Assembly: GCA_023667045.1 (NCBI GenBank)
Contig: JAMPAU010000003.1
Location: forward strand, 62,001-126,000
Direction of reading: 5' to 3'
Length of the DNA: 64,000 bases
Source: Ruminococcus flavefaciens
GTDB taxonomy: Bacteria > Bacillota > Clostridia > Oscillospirales > Ruminococcaceae
The position numbers and the translations under genes were made by a program. Below, in pieces: positions 46,314 to 54,200 of this stretch. Position 1 is the first letter of the stretch; each line of letters begins with the position of its first letter. The notes beneath the pieces are model-generated. The model made no database searches. It had not been told where the DNA came from and saw nothing but the letters and a program-made list of their open reading frames with translations.

Positions 46314-47114
46314 ATGAAAAATACTAAAAACAAAAATTTCACGAAAACCCTTATAATAATGATACTGGTCGCCGGACTTCTTACTTTAGGTATGATGATA
46401 CTTGAACAGGTAAGAAAAAACAATGATACTTACGTTACCATAGACCTTGATTCTATGAAACTTGTACAGCTTGAAGAACCAAAGGAAAACGACCCTATAG
46501 CAATAGTTGAGACTACTCTCGGCGAGATACGTTTTGTGCTTTATCCGGAGTATTCCCCTAATGCCGTGAAAAATTTCACCGAACTTGCCGAAAGCGGTTA
46601 TTATGATAATACCTATTTCTATAATTCCGACAGCGGAGTTTATTCTTCGGCAGGTTCAAAACAGAAAGACGGTTCATACACACAGGGCAATGCAAGCGAA
46701 AGAGTAGAGCGTGAACTTAGTCAGGACTTATGGAGCTTTAAAGGTGCTGTATGCTGTGCAACTACTGATTTTGACAGAAGTTTTACGGAAATGCTCGTGG
46801 GCGGAGGTACTTACTACTGTGGCAGTCGTCTTAATTTCCTCAATACTATAGAATTTACCGATGAACTGAAAGAAGAAATGCGTTCTTCTGCAACAAGCGA
46901 GGAACTTACTGAGGCTTTTATAGAAAAGGGCGGTATACCTAATTTTTCACAGCAGATGACGGTTATAGGACAGGTATATGAGGGACTTGATGTGGTTGAA
47001 AAACTCGCCTCTCTTGATTCCACTGACGACGGAAACTACAAAATACCAAATGAAGATATAATGATTATTTCCGTAAAAATTGATGCATATTCCCCGAATG
47101 AAAAAACTGAATAA
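46314..47114 (+). CDS. Membrane-anchored cyclophilin-like protein, active site degenerate
   Basis: 266 aa. A membrane anchor (LIIMILVAGLLTLGMMIL) precedes a cyclophilin-type domain (AIVETTLGEIRFVLYPEYSP, then AVKNFTELAESGYYDNTYF). The catalytic FHRVI..FMIQGGD segment of real PPIases is replaced by a YNSDSGVYSSAGSKQKDGS-type sequence, so isomerase activity is doubtful. The end (TVIGQVYEGLDVVEKLASLD) is conserved. RBS GTGAGGTAAACA. Its paralogue with two intact domains follows. Confidence 0.8.
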   Translation: MKNTKNKNFTKTLIIMILVAGLLTLGMMILEQVRKNNDTYVTIDLDSMKLVQLEEPKENDPIAIVETTLGEIRFVLYPEYSPNAVKNFTELAESGYYDNTYFYNSDSGVYSSAGSKQKDGSYTQGNASERVERELSQDLWSFKGAVCCATTDFDRSFTEMLVGGGTYYCGSRLNFLNTIEFTDELKEEMRSSATSEELTEAFIEKGGIPNFSQQMTVIGQVYEGLDVVEKLASLDSTDDGNYKIPNEDIMIISVKIDAYSPNEKTE

Positions 47115-47202
47115 TTCCGTGTGAAATTACGGCATTTTAGAATAAATATTATTGGTTTTTACAGCGACTTTTCCCGATTGTTACAAATTTAACTGGAAAC
47201 TA

Positions 47203-47231
47203 TTTACAAATACGGATTTATGTTGTATAAT
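47203..47231 (+). promoter_or_regulatory. Promoter of the tandem cyclophilin gene
   Basis: TTTACA 47203-47208, 17 bases, TATAAT 47226-47231. Confidence 0.55.
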
Positions 47232-47300
47232 AAATAAGTTGAATTAATTTGTTATTCATATTTAAATTTTATATACACATTATTTAAGGAGTGAAATTGT

Positions 47301-48875
47301 ATGTTAAAAAGAGTATTGGCGGTTCTTGTCTGTACGTTTACAATGGCGGGGATTTTTTCGTCATGCGGAAAGAAAGCCGATTTAGATGATTCCGGTTCTG
47401 AGACTTCAAAGTCAGCCGACGGCTCGTCTGATTCTGAATCTTCCGGCAGTTCGTCTGCTTCAGATGTTCAGGTTGCTAACTTTACTGCTCCCGAAAAGGA
47501 CGATACTGTTATTACTATGAACATAAAAGATTACGGCACTGTTAAAATCAGACTTTTCCCCGAATATGCCGACAAGGGCGTTGAAAACTTCATAGGTCTT
47601 GCCGAAAAAGGCTATTACGACGGTTTGACATTCCACAGAGTAATAAACGATTTCATGATACAGGGCGGTGACCCTAACGGCAATGGTTCGGGCGGTGAGT
47701 CCATATGGGGCGGAAAGTTCGACGGCGGTACAGACCCACATCTTATTCACTCTGCCGGAGCTTTGGCTTATGCTAACAGCGGTGGCACATCAACAGACGG
47801 CAGTCAGTTCTATATAGTTACAGGTACGGTATGTTCTGAAGATGAAATCGAGGCTTACAGGTCTAACGGCTACAGCATATCCGACGAGGCTAAACAGATT
47901 TATACTACAGTCGGCGGTACTCCTTGGCTTGACGGCAACTATACTGTTTTCGGACAGGTATATCAGGGTCTTGATATAATATTCCAGATACAGCAGGTTT
48001 CTACAGATACCGGCAACAACAAGCCCATGAAAGACGTTATCATTGAGTCAGTAACCGTTGACAAGTACGACGGCGAGGAACTTAAATGGTATATCAGCGA
48101 TTACGACAGTATAGAGCAGGAAACTACTCAGGCTGAAGCAGTCCCCGTTGAAAACTTCTCTGAAATCAAAGAGGGCGACAAAGTTATAAGCATGACCATA
48201 AAAGACTATGGCGAAGTAAAATTCAGACTTTTCCCCGAATATGCCGAAAAAGGCGTTGAAAACTTCATAGGTCTTGCTGAGCAGGGCTATTATGATGGTC
48301 TGACATTCCACAGAATAATAAATGATTTCATGATACAGGGCGGTGACCCAGAGGGTACTGGTCGTGGCGGTGAATCAATGTGGGGCGGTAGCTTTGACGG
48401 CGGTACAGACCCACATCTTATTCACTCTGCCGGAGCAGTTGCCTATGCAAACAGCGGTGATACCTCCAGCAATACCAGTCAGTTCTATATCGTGACAGGC
48501 GAAAAGTACACAAAGGCAGACCTTGAACAGTATGTAAATTACGGCTACAGCTTTTCTGATGAGGCTATGGAAATCTACTCTACAGTCGGCGGTACTCCTT
48601 GGCTTGACGGCAACTATACTATTTTCGGACAGGTATATGACGGTCTTGATATAATCTTTGAATTACAGCAGGTTACTACAGGCGAAAATGACAAGCCAGT
48701 CGAAGACGTTATTATTGAATCTGTAAAGGTCGGCGAGTATGACGGCAGTGAAGTACGCTGGTATATCTCGGACTATGACGTAACAGCAGATGATACGCCA
48801 GTTTCAGAAGAACCGGCAGATACAGCCGGAGAAGATACTTCAGATGATGCGTATTTTGAAGAAACACCCGCATAA
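47301..48875 (+). CDS. Lipoprotein with two tandem cyclophilin (PPIase) domains
   Basis: 524 aa. The lipoprotein signal ends SSCGKK, and a Ser/Asp-rich linker follows. Two complete cyclophilin domains (about residues 65-260 and 285-490) each have FHRxINDFMIQGGD and SQFYIVTG, with strong nucleotide similarity between them. The domains are likely active prolyl isomerases acting on secreted proteins outside the membrane. RBS AAGGAGTG. The duplication is internal and probably recent. Confidence 0.92.
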   Translation: MLKRVLAVLVCTFTMAGIFSSCGKKADLDDSGSETSKSADGSSDSESSGSSSASDVQVANFTAPEKDDTVITMNIKDYGTVKIRLFPEYADKGVENFIGLAEKGYYDGLTFHRVINDFMIQGGDPNGNGSGGESIWGGKFDGGTDPHLIHSAGALAYANSGGTSTDGSQFYIVTGTVCSEDEIEAYRSNGYSISDEAKQIYTTVGGTPWLDGNYTVFGQVYQGLDIIFQIQQVSTDTGNNKPMKDVIIESVTVDKYDGEELKWYISDYDSIEQETTQAEAVPVENFSEIKEGDKVISMTIKDYGEVKFRLFPEYAEKGVENFIGLAEQGYYDGLTFHRIINDFMIQGGDPEGTGRGGESMWGGSFDGGTDPHLIHSAGAVAYANSGDTSSNTSQFYIVTGEKYTKADLEQYVNYGYSFSDEAMEIYSTVGGTPWLDGNYTIFGQVYDGLDIIFELQQVTTGENDKPVEDVIIESVKVGEYDGSEVRWYISDYDVTADDTPVSEEPADTAGEDTSDDAYFEETPA

Positions 48876-49013
48876 GTAAAGTTATATAATTTAATTTTTA
48901 TATATAATTTATATCCTGCCTGTGTAGGCTTAAAGCGGAAATTTACTTTTCCGTAATAAAAGATATTCAGGAGCAGAGAAAAAAATTTCCTGAGAAATAA
49001 GGAGAGAGTATAT

Positions 49014-50345
49014 TTGGATAAATTTGTTATAAAGGGTGGTCGCCGTCTTTCCGGTGAAGTTACTATAAGCGGTGCTAAAAATGCTGTTGTCGCAATACTT
49101 CCGGCGGTTATTCTTTCAGATGAACCGTGTATTATTGAAAATGTTCCCGACATCAGCGACGTAAGAATAAGCATAAAGATTTTAAGGGAAATGGGTGCGG
49201 AGGTTACAAATCTCGGCAACGATACCTACAGAATAGACCCTACAAAAATCAATAAATTCTGTGTTCCCTATGAAATCGCAAGAAAAATGCGTGCTTCGTA
49301 TTATTTTCTTGGTGCTTTACTCGGAAAATACAATAAGGCGAGAGTTTCTATGCCGGGAGGCTGTCCGCTCGGTGACAGACCGATAGACCAGCATTTAAAG
49401 GCTTTTTCAGTACTCGGAGCTGAATACACGCTCAGTCAAGGTATGATTGACCTTAAAGCCGAAAAACTTAACGGCGGTCAGATTTTCTTTGATGTGGTAA
49501 CGGTCGGTGCAACTATGAACGCCATGCTTGCTTCTGTAAAAGCAGAAGGTCTTACCATAATAGAAAACGCCGCAAAAGAACCGCACATAGTTGACCTTGC
49601 GAATTTCCTCAACTCAATGGGTGCAAATATCATGGGTGCGGGTACGGACGTTATCAAGATAAGGGGCGTTAAAAGTCTTCACGGTACTAACTATTCTGTT
49701 ATTCCCGACCAGATTGAAGCAGGTACTTTCATGATTGCAGCAGCCGCTACAAAGGGCGATGTTACCGTTAAAAATGTAATCCCGAAACACCTTGAGTCCA
49801 TTACAAAAAAACTTGAAAAAATAGGTGTTAATATTGAGTGCTTTGACGACAGCGTACGAGTATGGGTTGACGGTCCTTTGGTGAAGACCAACGTCAAGAC
49901 CTCGCCACACCCTGGCTTTCCTACAGATATGCAACCACAGATTGCCACACTGCTTACTCTCGCAGAGGGTACAAGCATTATAACCGAAAGCATATGGGAC
50001 CAGCGCTTCCGCTATGTTGACGAACTCAGACGCATGGGGGCTGATATTACTGTAAACGGTTCTGTTGCTCTCATTGAGGGTACTGGAAAACTTACCGGAG
50101 CTCCTGTTAAAGCCTGCGACCTCAGGGCAGGTGCGGCACTCATTATTGCCGGACTTTCTGCAAACGGTATTACCGAAATAGAAGACATCTTCCACATTGA
50201 AAGAGGATATGACGGCATGGACGTTAAACTTCGTGCAATCGGTGCTGACATAAAAAAAGTCTCAGAACCGGACGAAATCTCTGAAACAGAAGTGCAGTCT
50301 TCACTTAATATAAACGACACCCCCGAAAATGCAGAGGCAGTATAA
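49014..50345 (+). CDS. murA: UDP-N-acetylglucosamine 1-carboxyvinyltransferase
   Basis: 443 aa; first committed step of peptidoglycan synthesis. The TTG start at 49014 follows AAGGAGAGAG. Substrate and catalytic residues: SGAKNA (Lys 22), the PEP-reactive Cys 117 in MPGGCPLGDRPID, and PTDMQPQ near 306. The C-terminal extension of about 20 residues is acidic. The start of the hydrolase gene lies five bases after its stop. Confidence 0.95.
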   Translation: MDKFVIKGGRRLSGEVTISGAKNAVVAILPAVILSDEPCIIENVPDISDVRISIKILREMGAEVTNLGNDTYRIDPTKINKFCVPYEIARKMRASYYFLGALLGKYNKARVSMPGGCPLGDRPIDQHLKAFSVLGAEYTLSQGMIDLKAEKLNGGQIFFDVVTVGATMNAMLASVKAEGLTIIENAAKEPHIVDLANFLNSMGANIMGAGTDVIKIRGVKSLHGTNYSVIPDQIEAGTFMIAAAATKGDVTVKNVIPKHLESITKKLEKIGVNIECFDDSVRVWVDGPLVKTNVKTSPHPGFPTDMQPQIATLLTLAEGTSIITESIWDQRFRYVDELRRMGADITVNGSVALIEGTGKLTGAPVKACDLRAGAALIIAGLSANGITEIEDIFHIERGYDGMDVKLRAIGADIKKVSEPDEISETEVQSSLNINDTPENAEAV

Positions 50346-50350
50346 CTGAC

Positions 50351-50971
50351 ATGAAAATATTTATACACGGTCTTGGACAATCGCCGGAAAACTGGCATAA
50401 AACAATATCATATATGAAAAATACTGATATTGTATGTCCGGACCTCTGTGATATGCTCGGCAAATCTAGTACGGATTATAATAATCTTTACAGCGGATTC
50501 ATTAATTACTGCAAAAATTTTGACGAACCGCATGACCTGTGCGGTTTATCTATTGGAAGTGTCCTTGCCCTCAACTATGCAGTAGACTATCCTAATAAAG
50601 TCAAATCACTTGTGCTTATTGCTCCACAGTATAAAATGCCTGTAAAAATGCTTAAATTTCAGAACTTTATTTTTAAATGTATGCCGTCTTCTGCTTTTGG
50701 ACAGACAGGTTTTGAAAAGAATGATTTTATACAGCTATGCCGGACAATGATGCATATTGATTTCAGTAATTGTCTTGATAAAATTTCCTGTCCGGTACTT
50801 ATTCTGTGTGGTGAAAAGGACAAGGCAAACAAAAAAGCCTCTCAGAAACTTTCAAATATTATTGAAAATTCGGAGTTTATTACTATGAAAAATTCCGGAC
50901 ATGAAGTGAATGTTGATTCTCTGGAAAAACTCTCTGAAATTCTGAAAGGCTTCTATATTAAGGAAAGGTGA
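50351..50971 (+). CDS. Alpha/beta hydrolase
   Basis: 206 aa. Nucleophile elbow CGLSIGS (Ser), acid Asp in LILCGEKDKAN and His in KNSGHEVNVD form a complete triad. The oxyanion loop is FIHGLGQSPENW. Substrate unknown; the small size fits esterase or peptidase-like members. It is coupled to murA upstream and a cupin downstream, although functional linkage is not evident. Confidence 0.8.
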   Translation: MKIFIHGLGQSPENWHKTISYMKNTDIVCPDLCDMLGKSSTDYNNLYSGFINYCKNFDEPHDLCGLSIGSVLALNYAVDYPNKVKSLVLIAPQYKMPVKMLKFQNFIFKCMPSSAFGQTGFEKNDFIQLCRTMMHIDFSNCLDKISCPVLILCGEKDKANKKASQKLSNIIENSEFITMKNSGHEVNVDSLEKLSEILKGFYIKER

Positions 50972-50976
50972 TTTTT

Positions 50977-51306
50977 ATGCTTATAGATTTTAATAATCTT
51001 CCAGAAACCGAAATATTATACATGAATAGCGGTGGGGGTGCTGTTTACGCAAAAGTGGCGGTCAATGAAAACGGAATGTTTATTGTCAACTGTATCAGAC
51101 CGAAGTCGTCAATAAGTATGCATGAACAGACATCGGGCAATGATGTTAACTACATTATCAGCGGTACAGGCAAGGCTATATGTGACGGATTTGAAGAAGA
51201 ACTAAAAGCAGGTGTCTGCTATGTATGCCCTAAAGGTCATCTGCATTCCATTGTAAATACTGGCGACGAAGACCTTGTAATATTTACACTTGTTCATAAT
51301 ATCTGA
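50977..51306 (+). CDS. Small cupin protein
   Basis: 109 aa single-domain cupin. Cupin motif 1 is degenerate (MHEQTSGNDVNYIISGTGKA), and motif 2 reads GVCYVCPKGHLHSIVNTGDE with His residues. Start at 50977 with AAGGAAAGGTG upstream. Possibly metal binding; substrate unknown. Its 3' two-thirds and terminator are duplicated at 52100-52359. Confidence 0.8.
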   Translation: MLIDFNNLPETEILYMNSGGGAVYAKVAVNENGMFIVNCIRPKSSISMHEQTSGNDVNYIISGTGKAICDGFEEELKAGVCYVCPKGHLHSIVNTGDEDLVIFTLVHNI

Positions 51307-51376
51307 ATTTAAAAGACGGAGTAAAATGCTCCGTCTTTTTGTTTAATCTTATATTGGCAAATGGAATAATATGTGA
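51117..51376. repeat. 260-bp direct repeat, copy 1 (cupin 3' part, terminator, promoter)
   Basis: Identical base for base to 52100-52359 (offset 983). It contains the C-terminal 62 codons of the cupin, its terminator and the -35/spacer of the class C promoter. Confidence 0.95.
51311..51340 (+). terminator. Terminator of the cupin gene
   Basis: AAAAGACGGAG / CTCCGTCTTTTT with a 7-base loop. Confidence 0.9.
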
Positions 51377-51382
51377 TATAAT
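51354..51382 (+). promoter_or_regulatory. Gene promoter of BRO gene 51553 (class C)
   Basis: TTGGCA 51354-51359, 17 bases, TATAAT 51377-51382. In the duplicate the -10 reads CGTAAT and is dead. Confidence 0.65.
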
Positions 51383-51457
51383 AAAAGTGCCGATAAAGTA
51401 CTGGACATACTCTACCGGCAAGTTATCAAGAAACGAAACTTCTTAATAACCTTTCAG
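51383..51457 (-). ncRNA. Predicted antisense RNA, class C
   Basis: Minus-strand promoter TTGACA (51492-51487), 17 bases, TATAAT (51469-51464). The RNA has hairpin TTATTAAGAA/TTTCTTGATAA and a second one GCCGGTAGAGT/ACTTTATCGGC followed by ACTTTTATT at the gene promoter. Confidence 0.6.
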
Positions 51458-51552
51458 ATATTGATTATAGCATATTTATGCCTTTTTGTCAATAGGTTTT
51501 TTAGGAATTTTCGTTTTTCTTGAAAAAATTTATTACAGAAAGGTGTTTTTTT

Positions 51553-52074
51553 ATGAACGAAATTCAGATTTTTAAGCATGAGGAGTTCGGCAAAATCCGT
51601 ACTCTCGAAATCGACGGTGCAACTTGGTTCTGCGGTCGTGATGTCTGCAAAGCATTAGGTTATAAAAATACTCGTGATGCTATTGCAAAACATTGTAAAT
51701 CAAGGGGGGGCGCAAAATGCGACGTACCTCACCCACAGTCTCCAACCAAGCAAATCGAGATGACTTTCATCAATGAGCCTAATCTTTACCGCCTTGCTAC
51801 ACAAAGCAAACTGGAGGGAGCAGAGCGTTTTGAAAACTGGGTCTTTGAAGAAGTACTCCCGACAATCAGAAAGACAGGCGGTTATGGAAACACAAGCCTT
51901 ACACCGCAACAGCGTGATGAAATAATAATTATGATGAAAGAAGCTGTAGAAACTGCATTATCTGAGAGGAACAAAGAAACTGTCATGAAGTTAATTCCAT
52001 TCTTTGAAGCACTTAACAGAAATATCATAAAACACATAAGACTGTTGGGTATCTACATACAAATGTTAAAGTAA
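51553..52074 (+). CDS. BRO-N antirepressor-like protein
   Basis: 173 aa from the ATG at 51553 (GAAAGGTG upstream). BRO-N domain (FKHEEFGKIRTLEIDGATWF, then CGRDVCKALGYKNTRDAIAK and MTFINEPNLYRLATQSKLEG), then VLPTIRKTGGYGNTSLTPQQ. A shortened tail ends RNIIKHIRLLGIYIQMLK. It differs from class A genes mainly in its leader and last 20 residues. It sits between the two copies of the 260-bp repeat. Confidence 0.85.
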   Translation: MNEIQIFKHEEFGKIRTLEIDGATWFCGRDVCKALGYKNTRDAIAKHCKSRGGAKCDVPHPQSPTKQIEMTFINEPNLYRLATQSKLEGAERFENWVFEEVLPTIRKTGGYGNTSLTPQQRDEIIIMMKEAVETALSERNKETVMKLIPFFEALNRNIIKHIRLLGIYIQMLK

Positions 52075-52099
52075 ATTTTTGGTATTGACAAACGGAATA

Positions 52100-52359
52100 T
52101 ATGCATGAACAGACATCGGGCAATGATGTTAACTACATTATCAGCGGTACAGGCAAGGCTATATGTGACGGATTTGAAGAAGAACTAAAAGCAGGTGTCT
52201 GCTATGTATGCCCTAAAGGTCATCTGCATTCCATTGTAAATACTGGCGACGAAGACCTTGTAATATTTACACTTGTTCATAATATCTGAATTTAAAAGAC
52301 GGAGTAAAATGCTCCGTCTTTTTGTTTAATCTTATATTGGCAAATGGAATAATATGTGA
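52100..52359. repeat. 260-bp direct repeat, copy 2
   Basis: Exact copy of 51117-51376, including a second terminator at 52294-52323. Confidence 0.95.
52101..52289 (+). pseudogene. 5'-truncated cupin copy
   Basis: The last 62 codons of the cupin at 50977, identical in sequence. It begins at an internal Met codon and has no RBS. It was created by the 260-bp duplication. Confidence 0.85.
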
Positions 52360-52364
52360 CGTAA

Positions 52365-52458
52365 TAAAAAAAGACTTGACAAAAAGCCTTTTATGTGTTA
52401 TAATAGTAATTGTTAGGAAAACTAAATACACATATAAGGCTTTGCCATATCTTAAGAC
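52365..52458 (-). ncRNA. Predicted antisense hairpin RNA, class A copy 4
   Basis: Minus-strand promoter TTGACA (52493-52488), 17 bases, TATAAT (52470-52465). Hairpin arms AAAGCCTTTTATGTG / CACATATAAGGCTTT pair with one mismatch, better than in other copies. The RNA ends in a T-run. Confidence 0.6.
52376..52404 (+). promoter_or_regulatory. Gene promoter of the Rha gene 52571
   Basis: TTGACA 52376-52381, 17 bases, TATAAT 52399-52404; a full consensus promoter. Confidence 0.75.
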
Positions 52459-52570
52459 TATTTTATTATAGCATAAGATTTCGATTTTGTCAAGGCTTTT
52501 TTAAGCAATGGCAAAATTTTTTTTGTATTAGTTTATCAGACAAATATTTTAACAAATGGGTAATTACATT

Positions 52571-52972
52571 ATGAAAGAACTAAAAGCTATGAACTTCAAC
52601 GGCGTGGTGGTTGTTGACAGCAGACAGGTTGCGGAGGCAGTCGGAAAGGCTCACAAACATCTGTTAAGAGATATTGCGGTATACTGCGAATATCTTAACG
52701 AGACCAAAATTGGGCTCGTTAACGAACTCAAAATTGAGCCGATTGATTTCTTCATTGAAAGCACCTACACTGACAGCAAAGGCGAAGAAAGACCCTGCTA
52801 CCTCTGCACACGCAAGGGCTGTGAAATGATAGCCAACAAACTCACCGGAAAGAAAGGCGTAATCTTTACCACAATCTACATCAACGCTTTTTATGAAATG
52901 GAAGAACAAATCAAAAAAAAACAAGCCGGTAAAGGTTGTACGTTGCAGTTCGTACAATGTGAAACAACTTGA
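52571..52972 (+). CDS. Rha-domain phage regulatory protein (fusion lost by frameshift)
   Basis: 133 aa. Complete Rha domain (MKELKAMNFNGVVVVDSRQV, then AEAVGKAHKHLLRDI and TDSKGEERPCYLCTRKGCEM). Compared with 34418-35359, a run of nine A near 52914 carries one extra base. The frame leaves before the linker and ends FVQCETT. The RBS is degraded (ATGGGTAATTACATT). The following BRO part survives only to 53017. Confidence 0.75.
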   Translation: MKELKAMNFNGVVVVDSRQVAEAVGKAHKHLLRDIAVYCEYLNETKIGLVNELKIEPIDFFIESTYTDSKGEERPCYLCTRKGCEMIANKLTGKKGVIFTTIYINAFYEMEEQIKKKQAGKGCTLQFVQCETT

Positions 52973-53017
52973 CAATAAAATTCAAACATTTAGGCATGAG
53001 GAGTTCGGCAAAATCCA
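52973..53017 (+). pseudogene. BRO-N start fragment after the Rha gene
   Basis: Shifted frame reading LDNKIQTFRHEEFGKIH. It breaks off at GGTATGAATATTTGAAAAAG, the left edge of the next class A module. Confidence 0.7.
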
Positions 53018-53032
53018 TAGGTATGAATATTT

Positions 53033-53123
53033 GAAAAAGGGCTTGACAAAAAGCCTTTTATGTGCTATAATAGTAATTGACAGAAAACTAAATACACAAA
53101 AAAGGCTTACTTTGTCTTATTAC
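53033..53123 (-). ncRNA. Predicted antisense hairpin RNA, class A copy 5
   Basis: Minus-strand promoter TTGACA (53158-53153), 17 bases, TATAAT (53135-53130). Hairpin arms as in copy 2. The RNA end (CCCTTTTTC) overlies the gene promoter. Confidence 0.6.
53043..53071 (+). promoter_or_regulatory. Gene promoter of BRO gene 53244
   Basis: TTGACA 53043-53048, 17 bases, TATAAT 53066-53071. Confidence 0.75.
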
Positions 53124-53243
53124 TATTTTATTATAGCATAAGATTTCAATTTTGTCAAGTCTTTTTTAGGCATGGCAAAATTTTTTTTGTGTGTTGTAAT
53201 TGTAACTGGCACAAAAAAATATTTTTATAAGGAGTAATTTAAA

Positions 53244-53885
53244 ATGAACGAAATTCAGATTTTTAAGCATGAGGAGTTTGGCAAAATCCGTACAATCGAA
53301 ATCGACGGTGCAATTTGGTTCTGCGGTTATGATGTATGTAACGCTTTGGGTTATACTAATTCCCGAAAAACTTTGAAAGACCATTGCAAAGAAAGAGGGA
53401 TAATAAAATGTTCCGTCACATCTGATGCCTCAAAACAGGGCGTAACATCATGTGACGTAACGAAACGTTACGTCACATCATATGACATCTCAAAACAGGG
53501 CGTCACATCAAGAGCGAGAAAAACGCAAACAATGACTTTCATCAACGAGCCTAATCTTTACCGCCTTGCTACACAAAGCAAACTGGAAGGAGCAGAGCGT
53601 TTTGAGAACTGGGTCTTTGAAGAAGTACTCCCGACAATCAGAAAGACAGGCGGTTACGGGAACACAAGCCTTACACCACAACAGTTTACTGAAATAAGAA
53701 TAATGTTGCATGAATCTATAGAAAGCATATTATCTGATAGAGAAGAAGAAATAGCTGACATGATTGCTGACAAAACTATAGATAAATTATTTCCGTTTTT
53801 AAAAATCTTAAACAATAACATCATAAGAAAGATTGACCAGAATATGAAGTTGCTGTCTATTTACATTAAGTGGTTAATAGAATGA
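53244..53885 (+). CDS. BRO-N antirepressor-like protein with repeat insertion
   Basis: 213 aa. BRO-N domain (FKHEEFGKIRTIEIDGAIWF, then CGYDVCNALGYTNSRKTLKD). An insertion of about 35 residues made of SKQGVTSxDxxKxxVTS repeats (53411-53520) contains a 13-bp perfect palindrome. Then TFINEPNLYRLATQSKLEGA, VLPTIRKTGGYGNTSLTPQQ and a divergent helical tail (NMKLLSIYIKWLIE). RBS AAGGAGTAATTTAAA; class A leader. The insertion lies in the variable part of BRO-N. Confidence 0.85.
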   Translation: MNEIQIFKHEEFGKIRTIEIDGAIWFCGYDVCNALGYTNSRKTLKDHCKERGIIKCSVTSDASKQGVTSCDVTKRYVTSYDISKQGVTSRARKTQTMTFINEPNLYRLATQSKLEGAERFENWVFEEVLPTIRKTGGYGNTSLTPQQFTEIRIMLHESIESILSDREEEIADMIADKTIDKLFPFLKILNNNIIRKIDQNMKLLSIYIKWLIE

Positions 53886-54200
53886 TTCTTATGAATGCAA
53901 TAAAAGCATTTGACAATATATAAAATTACAAAATAATATCAATGCAAAAAACGGAGTAAAATATCCCCGTCTTTTTTATATGCTGTTTATAGTAATATCT
54001 ATTTTTTTAATATAATGGAAAATATAAAATTATTGTCTATTTGCATTACATAGTTAATGTAATGATTCTTATGAATACAATAAAAGCATTTGACAATATA
54101 TAAAATTACAAAATAATATCAACACAAAAAACGGAGTAAAATATACCCCGTCTTTTTTATATACTGTTTACGGCAATGCCTGTTTTTTCGCCGTAATGGA
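53841..54200. repeat. 180-bp imperfect tandem duplication
   Basis: Unit 1 (53841-54020) and unit 2 (54021-54200) share the end of the BRO gene, a terminator (AAAAAACGG..CCGTCTTTTTT) and the 3' end of psd. Unit 1 carries a decayed copy of the psd end. The units match at most positions, with an exact run over 53886-53940. Confidence 0.8.
54125..54160. terminator. Terminator between BRO gene and psd (second copy)
   Basis: AAAAAACGGaGTAAAATATACCCCGTCTTTTTT; a first copy lies at 53945-53977. It is T-rich on both strands and serves convergent transcripts. Confidence 0.7.

Noticed and set aside
49614..50195. 193-codon frame opposite murA
   Set aside because: Shadow of a highly conserved gene; composition not protein-like.
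52905..52972. Programmed frameshift making an Rha-BRO fusion at 52571
   Set aside because: The downstream BRO part is truncated after about 15 codons by the next cassette, so no useful fusion could result here.
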